A stretch of DNA of 64,000 nt from Pasteurellaceae bacterium LFhippo2 (lineage in GTDB: Bacteria > Pseudomonadota > Gammaproteobacteria > Enterobacterales > Pasteurellaceae): positions 1-64,000 of the forward strand of contig LEKJ01000018.1 of the NCBI GenBank assembly GCA_029852775.1. Direction: 5' to 3'. The position numbers and the translations under genes were made by a program. The notes under the pieces were generated by a model. The model was given only the letters and a program-made list of their open reading frames with translations, had not been told where the DNA came from and ran no database searches. Below are positions 28,869-38,652 of this stretch, piece by piece (positions within the stretch are counted from its first letter, which is position 1; the number at the start of each line of letters is the position of its first letter).

Positions 28869-29861
28869 ATGGAATATGAATTTGATTTAACTAATGTTGA
28901 TGAGCATTATCTTTATCGTCAAATTAAATCTGCCTTATTTGGTATTGCAGTTGGTGATGCATTAGGGGTTCCTGTTGAATTTAATTCAAGAGATACTTTG
29001 AAGTTAAATCCAGTTACTGATATGCATGGATATGGTACATACAATCAGCCTAAAGGAACTTGGTCTGATGATAGCTCTTTAACGTTTTGTTTAGCTGAAG
29101 CATTATGTGAGCCTTATGATTTAACTAATATTGCACAAAAAAGTTTTAATTGGTTTAACGAAGGATATTGGTCTGCTCGTGGAGAAGTATTTGATATTGG
29201 ACGAGCAACTTTACAAGCAATGCGAAAATTCTCACAAGGTATTCGAGCGGATGAATGTGGTGGTGAGAGTGAATATGATAATGGCAACGGTTCTCTGATG
29301 CGCATTCTCCCTTTGATTTTTTATAGCCAACAGGAATCAGAAGTAGATCGTTATGAATTGGCGATGGATGTTAGTTGTATAACTCATAGACATTCTCGAT
29401 CAATAATAGCTTGTTACTACTATTTAGAATTTGCTCGTCATCTGTTAGAAGGATATTCAGATAAATTTGCCATTTATGATAGATTGCAATTTGATATTAA
29501 GGAATTACTTCTACTCGCTTATAAAGATGAAGATTTACGTCCTTTTGAACGATTATTTAATCAAAATATTTGGGAAATATCTGAAAGTGAAATTCAGAGT
29601 ACAGGCTATGTAGTACACACTTTAGAAGCAAGTATTTGGTGTTTACTTACTACAGATAGCTATCAAGAAGCTGTATTAAAAGCAGTAAATCTAGGTGATG
29701 ATAGCGATACAACTGCAGCGGTAACAGGTGGATTAGCTGGGATTTTATATGGATTTGAGAATATTCCTGAAAATTGGGTTAATGAGCTTGCTCGCCGAGA
29801 TGATATTGATAATTTAGCAAAGCGATTTACACTTCAAATGATTAAACACAATAACGTATGA
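28869..29861 (+). CDS. ADP-ribosylglycohydrolase (DraG/ARH family)
   Basis: This 330-residue protein is predicted to remove ADP-ribose from a protein or other acceptor. The opening block FGIAVGDALGVPVEF, the metal-site motif TWSDDSSLTF and the C-terminal GDDSDTTAAVTGGLAG supply the acidic ligands for two Mg2+ in ARH enzymes. The ATG at 28869 is favoured, with AAGGA about ten bases upstream; an ATG six codons earlier overlaps the MNT stop and lacks a ribosome site. No nitrogenase genes are near, so a DraG role is unlikely. Its substrate is unknown; linkage to the HEPN/MNT pair is notable. Confidence 0.88.
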   Translation: MEYEFDLTNVDEHYLYRQIKSALFGIAVGDALGVPVEFNSRDTLKLNPVTDMHGYGTYNQPKGTWSDDSSLTFCLAEALCEPYDLTNIAQKSFNWFNEGYWSARGEVFDIGRATLQAMRKFSQGIRADECGGESEYDNGNGSLMRILPLIFYSQQESEVDRYELAMDVSCITHRHSRSIIACYYYLEFARHLLEGYSDKFAIYDRLQFDIKELLLLAYKDEDLRPFERLFNQNIWEISESEIQSTGYVVHTLEASIWCLLTTDSYQEAVLKAVNLGDDSDTTAAVTGGLAGILYGFENIPENWVNELARRDDIDNLAKRFTLQMIKHNNV

Positions 29862-29862
29862 C

Positions 29863-29885
29863 GTAGGGCGGGAGTTATTCCGCCG
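29863..29885. repeat. Short GTAGG palindromic element
   Basis: GTAGGGCGGGAGTTATTCCG with a CCG end (29863-29885) is a single-arm copy of the dispersed palindrome class. It begins two bases after the ADP-ribosylglycohydrolase stop and precedes mnmA. Confidence 0.6.
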
Positions 29886-29938
29886 TTTATTTTTAATAAC
29901 CAAATGTGCTTCGCCTTAACCGAAGTTACGGGAGAATT

Positions 29939-31093
29939 ATGTTAATTTCAAATACTTACAATCAACACTTTCCAACGTTAACCCCAGAGCAGCTTGCTGA
30001 AAACGGCAAGAAAAAAGTTATTTGCGGTATGTCGGGGGGAGTAGATTCATCGGTTTCAGCTTTCATTCTGCAACAACAAGGCTATCAAGTTGAAGGCTTG
30101 TTTATGAAAAACTGGGAAGAGGATGATGATACGGACTATTGTACAGCAGCAGCTGATTTAGCCGATGCACAAGCTGTATGCGACAAACTAGGCATTCACT
30201 TACATAAAATTAACTTTGCGGCAGAGTATTGGGATAATGTTTTTGAACATTTCCTTGCTGAATATAAAGCTGGTCGCACCCCAAACCCAGATATTTTGTG
30301 TAATAAAGAGATCAAATTCAAAGCATTCTTAGAGTATGCGGCAGAAGATTTAGGGGCAGATTTCATTGCAACAGGACACTATGTGCGCCGTCCAGCTTTA
30401 GATTTACAACCTAAACTATTACGTGGTTTAGATTCAAATAAAGATCAAAGCTATTTTCTTTATACGCTAAGTGAGCAACAAGTTGCACAAAGCTTATTCC
30501 CTGTTGGTGATATTGAAAAGCCAATTGTACGTGCAATCGCTGAAGATTTAGGTTTAGCAACAGCGAAGAAGAAAGATTCAACGGGTATCTGTTTTATCGG
30601 GGAGCGTAAATTTAAAGATTTCTTAGCACGTTTCTTACCTGCTCAACCTGGGGATATTGTGACTGTGGATGGTAAAATCGTTGGTCGTCACGATGGGTTA
30701 ATGTATCACACTCTAGGTCAGCGTAAAGGTTTAGGGATTGGTGGAGTGAAAGGGTTAAGTGAAGATCCATTCTATGTGGTAGAAAAAGACTTAATTAATA
30801 ATGTGTTAGTAGTTGCTCAAGGACACGATAATTCGGCACTACTTTCAACCGGTTTAATTGCAACTCAATTACATTGGGTAGATCGTCAGCCAATTCGTGA
30901 AAATGTACGTTGTACTGTAAAAACTCGTTATCGTCAGGAAGATATTGCTTGTGAAATTCAACCGATTGATGATGAGACTATTCAAGTTATCTTCGATGAA
31001 CCTCAGATTGCGGTAACGCCAGGCCAATCAGCAGTATTTTATGCAGGTGAGGTTTGTTTAGGTGGTGGAATTATTGAAGTTCAACTTAAATAA
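29939..31093 (+). CDS. mnmA: tRNA-specific 2-thiouridylase MnmA
   Basis: This 384-residue enzyme makes 2-thiouridine at the wobble position of Lys, Glu and Gln tRNAs. The ATP-pyrophosphatase P-loop is GMSGGVDSS, and the catalytic cysteines lie in [12 protein letters not shown] and [12 protein letters not shown]. The ATG at 29939 is preferred, with GGGAG just upstream, over an in-frame start 11 codons earlier. The C-terminal beta-barrel ends normally. Confidence 0.95.
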   Translation: MLISNTYNQHFPTLTPEQLAENGKKKVICGMSGGVDSSVSAFILQQQGYQVEGLFMKNWEEDDDTDYCTAAADLADAQAVCDKLGIHLHKINFAAEYWDNVFEHFLAEYKAGRTPNPDILCNKEIKFKAFLEYAAEDLGADFIATGHYVRRPALDLQPKLLRGLDSNKDQSYFLYTLSEQQVAQSLFPVGDIEKPIVRAIAEDLGLATAKKKDSTGICFIGERKFKDFLARFLPAQPGDIVTVDGKIVGRHDGLMYHTLGQRKGLGIGGVKGLSEDPFYVVEKDLINNVLVVAQGHDNSALLSTGLIATQLHWVDRQPIRENVRCTVKTRYRQEDIACEIQPIDDETIQVIFDEPQIAVTPGQSAVFYAGEVCLGGGIIEVQLK

Positions 31094-31127
31094 TCAAGCG
31101 GTCTAATTTAATTAAAAATTTGCAAAT

Positions 31128-31153
31128 AAAAAATCCCCGAAAGGGGATTTTTT
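31128..31153. terminator. Terminator between mnmA and tsaD, preceded by uptake signal
   Basis: AAAAAATCCCC pairs with GGGGATTTTTT across GAAA, ideal for both convergent genes. CAAGCGGTC (31094-31102) just before it, with a TTTGCAAAT tail, is an uptake signal. Confidence 0.92.
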
Positions 31154-31160
31154 GTTTGTG

Positions 31161-32198
31161 TTAGATTGTTTGAATTGGCGGTAAATCCATCATTGGCCAG
31201 CGTGGTTTTACGCTGATAGATAAGTCAGTCTGTTCACCATTTTTTAAGCGTAGGAAGCCTGCATAAGCAATCATTGCACCATTATCAGTACAGAATTGTG
31301 GGCGTGGATAGAAAACTTCACCTTTCACAGATTCCATTAATTTTGCTAAATCAGAGCGTAATTGGGTATTCGCACTTACCCCACCAGCGATAACCAAACG
31401 CTTATATCCAGTCTGTTGCAATGCTCGGCGGCATTTGATAATTAAAGTATCAATGACTGCTTGTTGGAAAGCGTGAGCAATATCGCAACGAGTCTGTTCA
31501 TCTAATTTGCCATTTTCATCTAAATTAGCATTGATTGTATTTGCCGCGAAGGTTTTTAACCCAGAAAAGCTAAAATCTAGACCAGGGCGATCTGTCATTG
31601 GGCGAGGAAAGATAAAACGTTCAGGCATTCCTTGTAGCGCTAATTTTGCTAAAGCTGCGCCACCAGGATAGTCTAAACCAAGCAATTTAGCGGTTTTATC
31701 GAAAGCTTCGCCAGCCGCATCATCAATAGATTCGCCTAGTAATTCGTATTCACCAATATTATCCACTTTAACTAGTTGAGTATGTCCCCCTGAAACAAGT
31801 AGAGCGACAAATGGAAATTCAGGTGCTTTTTCTTCTAACATTGGCGCAAGAAGATGACCTTCCATATGATGAACTCCTAAAGCAGGCACATTCCAAGCAT
31901 AAGCGAGGGAGCGAGCAATAGTTGAGCCTACTAACAGAGCGCCTACAAGTCCCGGCCCTGCAGTATAAGTCACACCATCAATATCATTCGCAGTCAGATT
32001 AGCTTCTTTTAAAGCTTCTTGAATTAAAGGTAACGTTTTACGAATGTGATCTCGCGAAGCAAGTTCGGGTACAACACCGCCGTAATCAGCGTGCATATCA
32101 ATTTGGCTATAAAGTTGATTTGCAACTAAGCCTTTTTGTTCATCATAAATGGCAACACCTGTCTCATCACAAGATGTTTCAATACCGAGAATTTTCAT
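31161..32198 (-). CDS. tsaD: tRNA N6-adenosine threonylcarbamoyltransferase TsaD
   Basis: This 345-residue metalloenzyme transfers threonylcarbamoyl to A37 of ANN-decoding tRNAs, working with TsaB and TsaE. The ASKHA ATPase fold shows [10 protein letters not shown] at the N-terminus, the iron-binding HHMEGH motif (about residues 110-115) and LVSGGHTQL. The length is standard. It lies downstream of bamD on the same strand, with a palindrome between them. Confidence 0.96.
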   Translation of the reverse strand: MKILGIETSCDETGVAIYDEQKGLVANQLYSQIDMHADYGGVVPELASRDHIRKTLPLIQEALKEANLTANDIDGVTYTAGPGLVGALLVGSTIARSLAYAWNVPALGVHHMEGHLLAPMLEEKAPEFPFVALLVSGGHTQLVKVDNIGEYELLGESIDDAAGEAFDKTAKLLGLDYPGGAALAKLALQGMPERFIFPRPMTDRPGLDFSFSGLKTFAANTINANLDENGKLDEQTRCDIAHAFQQAVIDTLIIKCRRALQQTGYKRLVIAGGVSANTQLRSDLAKLMESVKGEVFYPRPQFCTDNGAMIAYAGFLRLKNGEQTDLSISVKPRWPMMDLPPIQTI

Positions 32199-32251
32199 AG
32201 TGAATTTATTGATTTGTTTGGACTAATTGATGTCCTATTAAAACGAATAAA

Positions 32252-32275
32252 GGGCAAATTGCTATTTGCCCCTAC
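32252..32275. repeat. Short palindromic element between bamD and tsaD
   Basis: GGGCAAAT and ATTTGCCC face each other, and the minus-strand reading starts GTAGGGGCAAAT, like the other dispersed palindromes. It may act as a weak terminator after bamD. Confidence 0.6.
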
Positions 32276-32298
32276 TAATATTGATTCAAGCGAGTAGA

Positions 32299-33078
32299 TT
32301 AGAATTGCTCGCTATATTTAGGTTTTGTGATTGTTGGAAACTCTTTCGATTTTCCTGCTTCAATCATTGCTGCTACTTTTTGTGCTGAATCGTGAATACC
32401 CATTGCTTCTAATGATTTTTGCATTAATGGTAATGCTTTGTAAGTAGGCTCACTATCTGGATAGTAACGAATCATCTCTTCGATACGGTTTGTCACAGCA
32501 ACATAAGCATCGCGTTCCATATAATATTCTGCGATTTTTAATTCGTGTTCAGCTAAACGGTTTTTTAAATAAACCATCCAGTTTGCAGAATCTTGGGCAT
32601 ACTGACTTTGTGGGAATTGTTGTACGATAGTTTGGAAGCTACCATAAGCATTACGTACACTTTCAACTGCACGAGATGAGCGATTCACATTGAATAAATC
32701 TTGGAACCAGTTATCACCTAAACGCGCATTACTTAAACCTGCAAGATAGAACACATAATCCATAGATGGGCTATTTGGATAACCACGAACAAAACGCTCT
32801 GCTGCATCTAATGCTTTATGGTATTCACCTAATTTATAGTTTGCATAGATTAAGCTTAATTGAACTTGTTCACCGTAACCTTGCTGTTGTTGTGCACCAA
32901 CACTTACAGCTTCTAAATGACGAATAGCATTATTATAATCGCCTTCCTGTAAGTAAGATTGACCTTTGCTATAAAGATCTTGTGCTGGAATGCCTTCAAA
33001 TTCATTTTTATCTGAAGAGCAACCAGTGATAACAAGGCCTGCTAACAGAATAGCAGCTAAAGAAGATAATTTACGCAT
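32299..33078 (-). CDS. bamD: Outer membrane assembly lipoprotein BamD
   Basis: This 259-residue lipoprotein has signal peptide MRKLSSLAAILLAGLVITGC (Cys20 lipidated) and then five TPR-like helical repeats. BamD is the essential lipoprotein of the BAM complex that folds outer-membrane beta-barrels. The family block ARLGDNWFQDLFNVNRSSR is present. It is divergent from rluD; the 151-base gap should hold both promoters. Confidence 0.95.
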   Translation of the reverse strand: MRKLSSLAAILLAGLVITGCSSDKNEFEGIPAQDLYSKGQSYLQEGDYNNAIRHLEAVSVGAQQQQGYGEQVQLSLIYANYKLGEYHKALDAAERFVRGYPNSPSMDYVFYLAGLSNARLGDNWFQDLFNVNRSSRAVESVRNAYGSFQTIVQQFPQSQYAQDSANWMVYLKNRLAEHELKIAEYYMERDAYVAVTNRIEEMIRYYPDSEPTYKALPLMQKSLEAMGIHDSAQKVAAMIEAGKSKEFPTITKPKYSEQF

Positions 33079-33229
33079 AATGATTTTTACCTATAAAAAG
33101 TGTTTGCGATTAAAGATATGTTACAATGCAGTCAGACCTACAATGTTTCGCAAAGTTCATACAAAATAACTGTGCTATTCTATAGGACAACGATTAATAA
33201 GCAAATCAGAATTTGGAATTTTATTATAA

Positions 33230-34207
33230 ATGAGTCAACAAATTACTCTTGAAGCCGAAGTTACTTCGGATTTATTAGGTTTACGCCTAGATCAAGCCCT
33301 TGCGCAACTTTTTCCTGATTACTCTCGTTCACGTATTAAAGTGTGGATTGAAAGCGATCTTGTGAGCGTTAATGGCAAAATTGTGAATAAAGCTCGCGAA
33401 AAAGTATTCGGCGGTGAGCAAATTGAAATTCAAGCTGAACTTGAAGAAGAAGTACGCTTTGAACCACAAGACATTCCTTTGAATATTGTGTATGAAGATG
33501 ATGATATTTTGGTAATCAACAAACCAAAAGATCTTGTTGTTCACCCAGGCGCAGGCAATCCTGATGGAACAGTGCTAAACGCATTATTACACCACTATCC
33601 ACAAATTGCGGAAGTGCCACGTGCGGGTATCGTACATCGTTTAGACAAAGATACGACTGGTTTAATGGTTGTAGCTAAAACAGTTCCAGCGCAAACTCAC
33701 TTAGTAACAGCGTTACAAAAACGCCAAATTACACGTGAATATGAAGCTGTTGCAAGTGGCATTATGACCCAAGGCGGAAAAGTAGATGAGCCTATGTCTC
33801 GCCATCCAACCAAGCGTACCGCAATGGCAGTTCATCCAATGGGTAAACCTGCTGTAACGCACTATCGTATTATGGAGCGTTTCCGTAACTACACGCGTTT
33901 ACGTTTACGTTTAGAAACGGGCCGTACTCACCAAATTCGTGTACATATGGCGCATATTGCTCATCCATTATTAGGTGATCAGCTCTATGGCGGTCGCCCA
34001 CGTCCACCTAAAGGAGCAAGCGAAGAGTTTTTAGCGGTATTACGTAATTTTAAACGTCAGGCATTGCACGCAGCAATGTTACGTTTAGAACACCCAATTA
34101 CTGGCGAATTAATGGAATGGCACGCACCATTACCAGAAGATTTCGTTGAATTGATTGAAGCATTAAAAGCGGATTATCAATTATATAAAGATGATTTAGA
34201 TTATTAA
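33230..34207 (+). CDS. rluD: 23S rRNA pseudouridine synthase RluD
   Basis: This 325-residue enzyme has an S4 RNA-binding domain (about 18-75) and a RluA-family catalytic domain with the nucleophile Asp139 in HRLDKDTTGL. It makes pseudouridines 1911, 1915 and 1917 in helix 69 of 23S rRNA. The arrangement divergent from bamD (comL) is conserved in gamma-proteobacteria. Confidence 0.95.
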   Translation: MSQQITLEAEVTSDLLGLRLDQALAQLFPDYSRSRIKVWIESDLVSVNGKIVNKAREKVFGGEQIEIQAELEEEVRFEPQDIPLNIVYEDDDILVINKPKDLVVHPGAGNPDGTVLNALLHHYPQIAEVPRAGIVHRLDKDTTGLMVVAKTVPAQTHLVTALQKRQITREYEAVASGIMTQGGKVDEPMSRHPTKRTAMAVHPMGKPAVTHYRIMERFRNYTRLRLRLETGRTHQIRVHMAHIAHPLLGDQLYGGRPRPPKGASEEFLAVLRNFKRQALHAAMLRLEHPITGELMEWHAPLPEDFVELIEALKADYQLYKDDLDY

Positions 34208-34215
34208 AATGAGAT

Positions 34216-34238
34216 GGGCGCAATATGCGCCTATTTTT
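34216..34238 (+). terminator. Terminator after rluD
   Basis: GGCGCA pairs with TGCGCC across ATA and is followed by TATTTTTAT, nine bases after the rluD stop. It faces the convergent YwiC-like gene. Confidence 0.75.
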
Positions 34239-34947
34239 ATGCAAAATACAATCCCACTAAAAATACCGCAACAATACCAAATTCAATCATTCCGATCTGT
34301 TTAATATTCAAATTCATTTTGGGTACAAGTGACGCTCTTACCAACCCAACAAGATAAGCAATGCTAATTCCGATAAGTCCCAATTTTGCATAGGCAAGAA
34401 TTAAAATGATATGCGCATAAATACTCAATTTTAAATAGAGTGGATTTCTACGTTCTCTAGCCACGCTTTTTACATACAAAGTCGTTGCCACAAAAAACAG
34501 GGTAGGGTGTAGCAGAATTTCCCAGTGATACTGTTGAGTTGCTATATAAATGGTCGCCATACCGATTACGCCAAAAGTTAAAATACCTACAATGTCATTA
34601 GCTAAATGGCGCTCATTTTTTTGCTTAGCAAAATAAATTTGTATTAATGCAAGCGGTAGAATTGGCAAAGAAAATTGCAAAATTGTCCAGTCATAAAGAA
34701 ATACAGGAATGGCAAATATAAGGCTGATAACGAAATAAATTATTGCCCACTTTTTATAGCGTTGTGAATTTTTCTTATTAAAAATAGCAAAAAATGGGTA
34801 AGAAAAAAGATAGAGAAACAGCCAAGAGATACCAAGCCAAAATTGTGTTAGAGAAAAGCCTGTTGTAAAAAGTGCATAAAAATAAGGAACAAAAGCCATT
34901 ACTAATGCACCGTATTGATTTGAAATAATAGGTTTATCTTTGAACAT
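34237..34947 (-). CDS. YwiC-like family membrane protein
   Basis: This 236-residue integral membrane protein has about seven to eight hydrophobic helices and opens KPIISNQYGALVMAFVPY, the signature of the YwiC-like family. Function is unknown; no transport or enzymatic motif is visible. It is expressed alone: a terminator lies on one side and the tonB terminator on the other. Confidence 0.8.
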   Translation of the reverse strand: MFKDKPIISNQYGALVMAFVPYFYALFTTGFSLTQFWLGISWLFLYLFSYPFFAIFNKKNSQRYKKWAIIYFVISLIFAIPVFLYDWTILQFSLPILPLALIQIYFAKQKNERHLANDIVGILTFGVIGMATIYIATQQYHWEILLHPTLFFVATTLYVKSVARERRNPLYLKLSIYAHIILILAYAKLGLIGISIAYLVGLVRASLVPKMNLNIKQIGMIEFGIVAVFLVGLYFA

Positions 34948-35047
34948 AAACAGATTGTTTTTGATAATAGAATATGACAGCTAATATAGCGAAAATATAA
35001 AATATTGTTGAGCTAATTAGTCGGGTATTTTGATATGTATCAAAGAT

Positions 35048-35074
35048 AAAAAATCCCTCGAAAGAGGGATTTTT
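35048..35074. terminator. Terminator after tonB
   Basis: AAAAATCCCTC pairs with GAGGGATTTTT across GAAA immediately beyond the tonB stop (minus strand). T runs on both sides make it bidirectional. Confidence 0.92.
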
Positions 35075-35075
35075 A

Positions 35076-36026
35076 TTATTGGATTGAGAACCTTACTGGC
35101 ACTACTAAGCTAGATGGGAAACCAGCTGGCGGTGAAGCACTTAGTTTAGTACTTTGAGCAGCTTTAACTGCTGCCGCGTCTAAATTGCTATTTCCCGAAG
35201 AGTTTACAACATTCACATTGACGACTTGTCCGCTCGAAGAAACGCTCAGGCTTAGTGTCACAACACCTGTTTTACGCATCATTCGTTCACGTTGCGGATA
35301 AGCATTGGTTGCTCGTTGTTGTAGTGCTCTCTGTAATTGAGCTTGGTAAGCTCCAATCTCATTTGCAGATGAAGAGCCCGTAGCAGAACCTACGGATTTT
35401 CCTTCACCATTTGTAGCACCGTTAGGAACTCCAGCTTGAGTTTTAGGGCCCTGAACTGCATTCGGTACAGCTTTTGCTACAATACCAGCTTTTACTTCAG
35501 GGCCTTTTTCCAACGCTTTAGTTCCTACCTTAGCTATTTCGCCTTTAGGTTTATCTTTTGGTAATTCGGATTTTACCTTTGGCTTATCTTTTGCTTTATC
35601 TTCCTTAGGAAGTTCTTTCACTTTTTCCTTCGGTTTAGGTGGCTCTTTTGGCTTCGGTTGTTCCTTTGGTTTCGGGGGCTCTTTAGGTTTTGGTTGTTCC
35701 TTAGGCTTTGGTTTTTCCACCGGTTTTGGCGGCGGAAGCGGCTTAGGTTCTGGTTCGGCAATTGGCGGTGGTTCAGGAGTAGGCTCTTGGACTTCTGGCT
35801 CAATCACTTTTTCAGGTTCTTCCATCGCACTTGGATCTGCATCAGGTGCTGTTGCAACTTGTGGTTGTTCCAAGCGTGCAGCTAGCATCTCCATTGAAAT
35901 GCTAGTAATTTCTTCCGTTTTTTGTTCTGGCGGAAGGGTATGATAAATACCGTAAACGCTCGCAAATACAACGCTATGCATAGCTATAGAAGCGATAAAA
36001 CCGATCCGAGAATGTTTTTTCTTCAT
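35076..36026 (-). CDS. tonB: Energy transducer TonB
   Basis: This 316-residue protein has an N-terminal anchor (about 8-26) with the SxxxH-type signal-anchor pattern, then a long Pro/Lys/Glu-rich periplasmic spacer with repeated PKPKEQ/PKPKEP units (about 90-160). A C-terminal TonB domain (YPQRERMMRKTGVVTLSLSV onward) contacts outer-membrane receptors. It uses proton motive force through ExbBD to drive uptake of iron compounds. It is the last gene of exbB-exbD-tonB. The repeats are low-complexity and may vary between strains. Confidence 0.95.
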   Translation of the reverse strand: MKKKHSRIGFIASIAMHSVVFASVYGIYHTLPPEQKTEEITSISMEMLAARLEQPQVATAPDADPSAMEEPEKVIEPEVQEPTPEPPPIAEPEPKPLPPPKPVEKPKPKEQPKPKEPPKPKEQPKPKEPPKPKEKVKELPKEDKAKDKPKVKSELPKDKPKGEIAKVGTKALEKGPEVKAGIVAKAVPNAVQGPKTQAGVPNGATNGEGKSVGSATGSSSANEIGAYQAQLQRALQQRATNAYPQRERMMRKTGVVTLSLSVSSSGQVVNVNVVNSSGNSNLDAAAVKAAQSTKLSASPPAGFPSSLVVPVRFSIQ

Positions 36027-36035
36027 TCTATCGTC

Positions 36036-36422
36036 CTATTTAGAATTCTCTTTTTTAGTGATAATAGCCACGTTTTTAATTTCGTTCTTTGAGAGTAAAT
36101 CCGTTAATTCAACGAATTTTTCAAAAGGTACGGCAGAATCCACTTTTAACGTGACTTTTTGAGATTTCTCCCAAGTGGCAATCTCACTATCCAATTCTTC
36201 TTTATTGATAGGTTTATCGTTATAGAAAAATTCACTATTTTCGGTGATTGTCAGTAATTTTGCTAAGTCATCAGCTTTTATAGCTTGAGCTGAAGTGGCT
36301 TTTGGTACATTTACTTGGATTTTCCCTTGCGAGATAAATGAAGCTGTTACAAGCACAATGGCTAATAACACCAACATAATATCAATAAAAGGAATAATAT
36401 TAATTTCATCAAATTTTTTCAT
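36036..36422 (-). CDS. exbD: Biopolymer transport protein ExbD
   Basis: This 128-residue protein has one helix near the N-terminus (about 11-32) carrying the essential proton-path Asp in [13 protein letters not shown] (Asp14), then a periplasmic domain. It forms a dimer inside the ExbB pentamer. It sits nine bases before tonB and 46 after exbB. Confidence 0.95.
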   Translation of the reverse strand: MKKFDEINIIPFIDIMLVLLAIVLVTASFISQGKIQVNVPKATSAQAIKADDLAKLLTITENSEFFYNDKPINKEELDSEIATWEKSQKVTLKVDSAVPFEKFVELTDLLSKNEIKNVAIITKKENSK

Positions 36423-36460
36423 TTTTTCCTCGAATCAAATTTGTAAAAAATTTGCCAAAT

Positions 36461-36473
36461 CTGACCGCTTACA
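36461..36473 (-). repeat. DNA uptake signal between exbB and exbD
   Basis: CTGACCGCTTACA is the reverse of TGTAAGCGGTCAG, with the typical AATTTGCAAAT-like tail beside it. It fills most of the 46-base exbB-exbD gap. Confidence 0.6.
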
Positions 36474-36918
36474 GGCTTTTACGCGCTTTATTTGCTTGCC
36501 ATTTAAGTTTATTTTCTTCTACTTTACGACCAAAACCGTTGTAGAACATCATCGCAGGGATCGCAACCAAAATACCTACGGCAGTTGCTTTTAAGGCTAG
36601 AGATAAGTGAACCATAATTGAAGCAGCATCAATTTCACCGCCTGAATTACCAAGCTCATAGAAGGTTAATAAAATCCCGATAACAGTCCCTAATAAACCA
36701 ATATAAGGCGCATTAGAACCGATTGTTGAAATTGTCGTAAGATTGTGGGTTAAATCAATTTCGAGTTCTTCTTGGGTATCATAGTGAGCGACATCTACTT
36801 TTTTGTAGAAAAGTACACGTTCAATAATTTTTGCAAATAAGATAATGCTCATTAAGCCAAGTAAGCCTAAAATAATGTAGTCAATGTAGCCTTGTAGGAA
36901 TTGAAAAAGCTGATCCAT
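36469..36918 (-). CDS. exbB: Biopolymer transport protein ExbB
   Basis: This 149-residue inner-membrane protein has three helices (about 12-30, 75-95, 110-130) in the shorter Haemophilus-type form. ExbB pentamers with ExbD make the proton-driven motor for TonB. The helix with [20 protein letters not shown] and the helix with [19 protein letters not shown] are the pore helices. A Fur-like sequence lies about 60 bases upstream. Confidence 0.95.
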   Translation of the reverse strand: MDQLFQFLQGYIDYIILGLLGLMSIILFAKIIERVLFYKKVDVAHYDTQEELEIDLTHNLTTISTIGSNAPYIGLLGTVIGILLTFYELGNSGGEIDAASIMVHLSLALKATAVGILVAIPAMMFYNGFGRKVEENKLKWQANKARKSL

Positions 36919-36980
36919 AAAGTGTCCTGTTTGTATTTAGTCGAATAAAAATGCGCACAACGCTTTTGTTGTACGCATTT

Positions 36981-36999
36981 GATAATGGTTCGTATTATA
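36981..36999 (-). promoter_or_regulatory. Candidate Fur box upstream of exbB
   Basis: GATAATGGTTCGTATTATA agrees with the 19-base Fur consensus at 13 positions and lies 63 bases before exbB. Iron repression of exbBD-tonB is well known, so placement supports the call, but the match is moderate. Confidence 0.5.
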
Positions 37000-37102
37000 T
37001 AGATTTAAGCAGAAATATCAATCAAACTAATTTGAAATGCATTGTTTACTTTTTGAAATTTAGTGGTATAGTTTGTCTCTTTTTTGACAAAAATCAAATT
37101 TT

Positions 37103-37429
37103 ATGAGCGAGACATTTATTGAAATTACCCCACAACAAGCTTGGGAAATGATGCAAAATGAAGATGCCGTATTAGTGGATATCCGCGATATGATGCGTTT
37201 TAGTTATAGTCGCCCACAAGGTGCTTTTCATTTAACGAATCAAAGTTATGGTAAATTCTTAGACGAATATGATTTTGATGAACCGATTTTAGTTAGTTGT
37301 TACCACGGTGTGAGTAGTCGTAATACTGCGCAATTCCTTGTTGAACAAGGCTTTGAGCGAGTATATAGCGTAAAAGGCGGTTTTGATGGTTGGATGCGAG
37401 CTGAACTTCCTATTGAAACTGGTTACTAA
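37103..37429 (+). CDS. glpE: Thiosulfate sulfurtransferase GlpE (single-domain rhodanese)
   Basis: This 108-residue single rhodanese domain has the persulfide-forming Cys66 in [13 protein letters not shown]. It transfers sulfane sulfur from thiosulfate to acceptors such as thioredoxin in the cytoplasm. The VLVDIRD strand and the [12 protein letters not shown] end are standard. It is transcribed alone or with sohB 45 bases downstream. Confidence 0.94.
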   Translation: MSETFIEITPQQAWEMMQNEDAVLVDIRDMMRFSYSRPQGAFHLTNQSYGKFLDEYDFDEPILVSCYHGVSSRNTAQFLVEQGFERVYSVKGGFDGWMRAELPIETGY

Positions 37430-37474
37430 AAGAACGACAATAGAGCTTCGTCATTCATATAAATAGGAACCCTT

Positions 37475-38530
37475 ATGTGGAAAGAAATTTTACTTAATTA
37501 CGGCATTTTCTTACTTGAATTACTTACCATTTTTGGTGTAGTTGCTGTAGTTGTAATGTTAATTATTGATGCTCGAAAACACCCTGAAAATGGGGCTATT
37601 GAAATTAGTAATTTAACCGAAAAATTTAAAGATCAAAAGAAAGCACTACAGAGCTTTTTTTTGAGTGAAGCAGAGCTAAAACATCAAGAAAAGTTAGACA
37701 AAAAAGAAGAGAAGGCTAAAGCTAAAGCGGAGAAAAAACGTTTAAAAGAAGGTGGTGAGCCTGAGAGTGCTGAAAAATCTCGCTTATTTGTTGTTAATTT
37801 CAATGGTGATATTCAAGCAAGTGCTGTTTCTAGTTTACGTAAAGAAGTTGATGCGATTTTAACGCTTGCAGATCCTGAAAAGGATGAAGTACTGATTAAA
37901 TTAGAAAGTCCAGGTGGTGTTGTTCACGGTTATGGGCTAGCAGCGTCTCAGCTACAACGTTTAAAAAATAAAAATATTCGACTAACTGTTTCTGTCGATA
38001 AAGTTGCTGCAAGCGGTGGCTATATGATGGCTTGTGTGGCGGATAAAATTATCTCTGCACCTTTTGCCGTAATTGGTTCTGTTGGTGTTGTAGCACAGGT
38101 GCCAAATATTCATCGTTTACTGAAAAAGCACGATATTGACGTTGATGTAATGACTGCTGGAGAATTTAAGCGTACCGTAACTTTGGTTGGCGAAAATACT
38201 GAAAAAGGTAAGCAAAAATTCCAACAAGAATTGGAAGAAACACACGATTTATTCAAGAAATTTGTAGAAGAACATCGCCCGCAATTAGAAATCGATAAAA
38301 TTGCAACAGGTGAACATTGGTTTGGCCAACAAGCTGTTGAACTTAAGTTAGTTGATCAAATTGCGACAAGTGATGACATCATTTTGGAACAAATTGAGCA
38401 AAAAGATGTGATTGAAGTGAAATACCGTCAGAAAAAGAAACTTACACAGCGTTTTGGTGAACAGGTTGAGTCAAGTACAGAGAATATTTTGGCTAAATTA
38501 ATCAATAAAAATCGTTCTCCAATGCTTTAA
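37475..38530 (+). CDS. sohB: Inner-membrane serine protease SohB (S49 family)
   Basis: This 351-residue protein has an N-terminal helix (about 10-30) and a Lys/Glu-rich stretch (65-95). The S49 signal-peptide-peptidase-like domain follows, with the catalytic Ser in KVAASGGYMMACVADKI (about residue 181) and the conserved Lys in TAGEFKRTVTLVGENTEKGK. SohB belongs to the SppA group; its natural substrates are unclear. It has good length for the family. Confidence 0.94.
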   Translation: MWKEILLNYGIFLLELLTIFGVVAVVVMLIIDARKHPENGAIEISNLTEKFKDQKKALQSFFLSEAELKHQEKLDKKEEKAKAKAEKKRLKEGGEPESAEKSRLFVVNFNGDIQASAVSSLRKEVDAILTLADPEKDEVLIKLESPGGVVHGYGLAASQLQRLKNKNIRLTVSVDKVAASGGYMMACVADKIISAPFAVIGSVGVVAQVPNIHRLLKKHDIDVDVMTAGEFKRTVTLVGENTEKGKQKFQQELEETHDLFKKFVEEHRPQLEIDKIATGEHWFGQQAVELKLVDQIATSDDIILEQIEQKDVIEVKYRQKKKLTQRFGEQVESSTENILAKLINKNRSPML

Positions 38531-38617
38531 GTCAATTTACTATAGTGAACTAGATCAAAAAACTGACAGAAACTTACTAATTTTTAAAAAATTGTGAATT
38601 TCGTCTAAATTATATCC

Positions 38618-38646
38618 TTTTCAAAGTGATTAAAAAAGCGTATGAT
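38618..38646 (+). promoter_or_regulatory. Promoter of the dusB-fis operon, stringent type
   Basis: TTTTCA (38618-38623) and TATGAT (38641-38646) are spaced by 17 bases. The -10 is followed by the GC-rich discriminator GTGCGCCCC in an otherwise AT-rich gap, the hallmark of the fis promoter under growth-rate and ppGpp control. Transcription would start near 38653. Confidence 0.7.
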
Positions 38647-38652
38647 GTGCGC

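Noticed and set aside
28851-29861. DraG-type regulator of nitrogenase
   Set aside because: The fold matches, but no nitrogen-fixation or draT gene is near, and the family is broad.
35618-35885. Overlapping repetitive open frames in tonB
   Set aside because: They are shadows of the Pro/Lys-rich tonB spacer.
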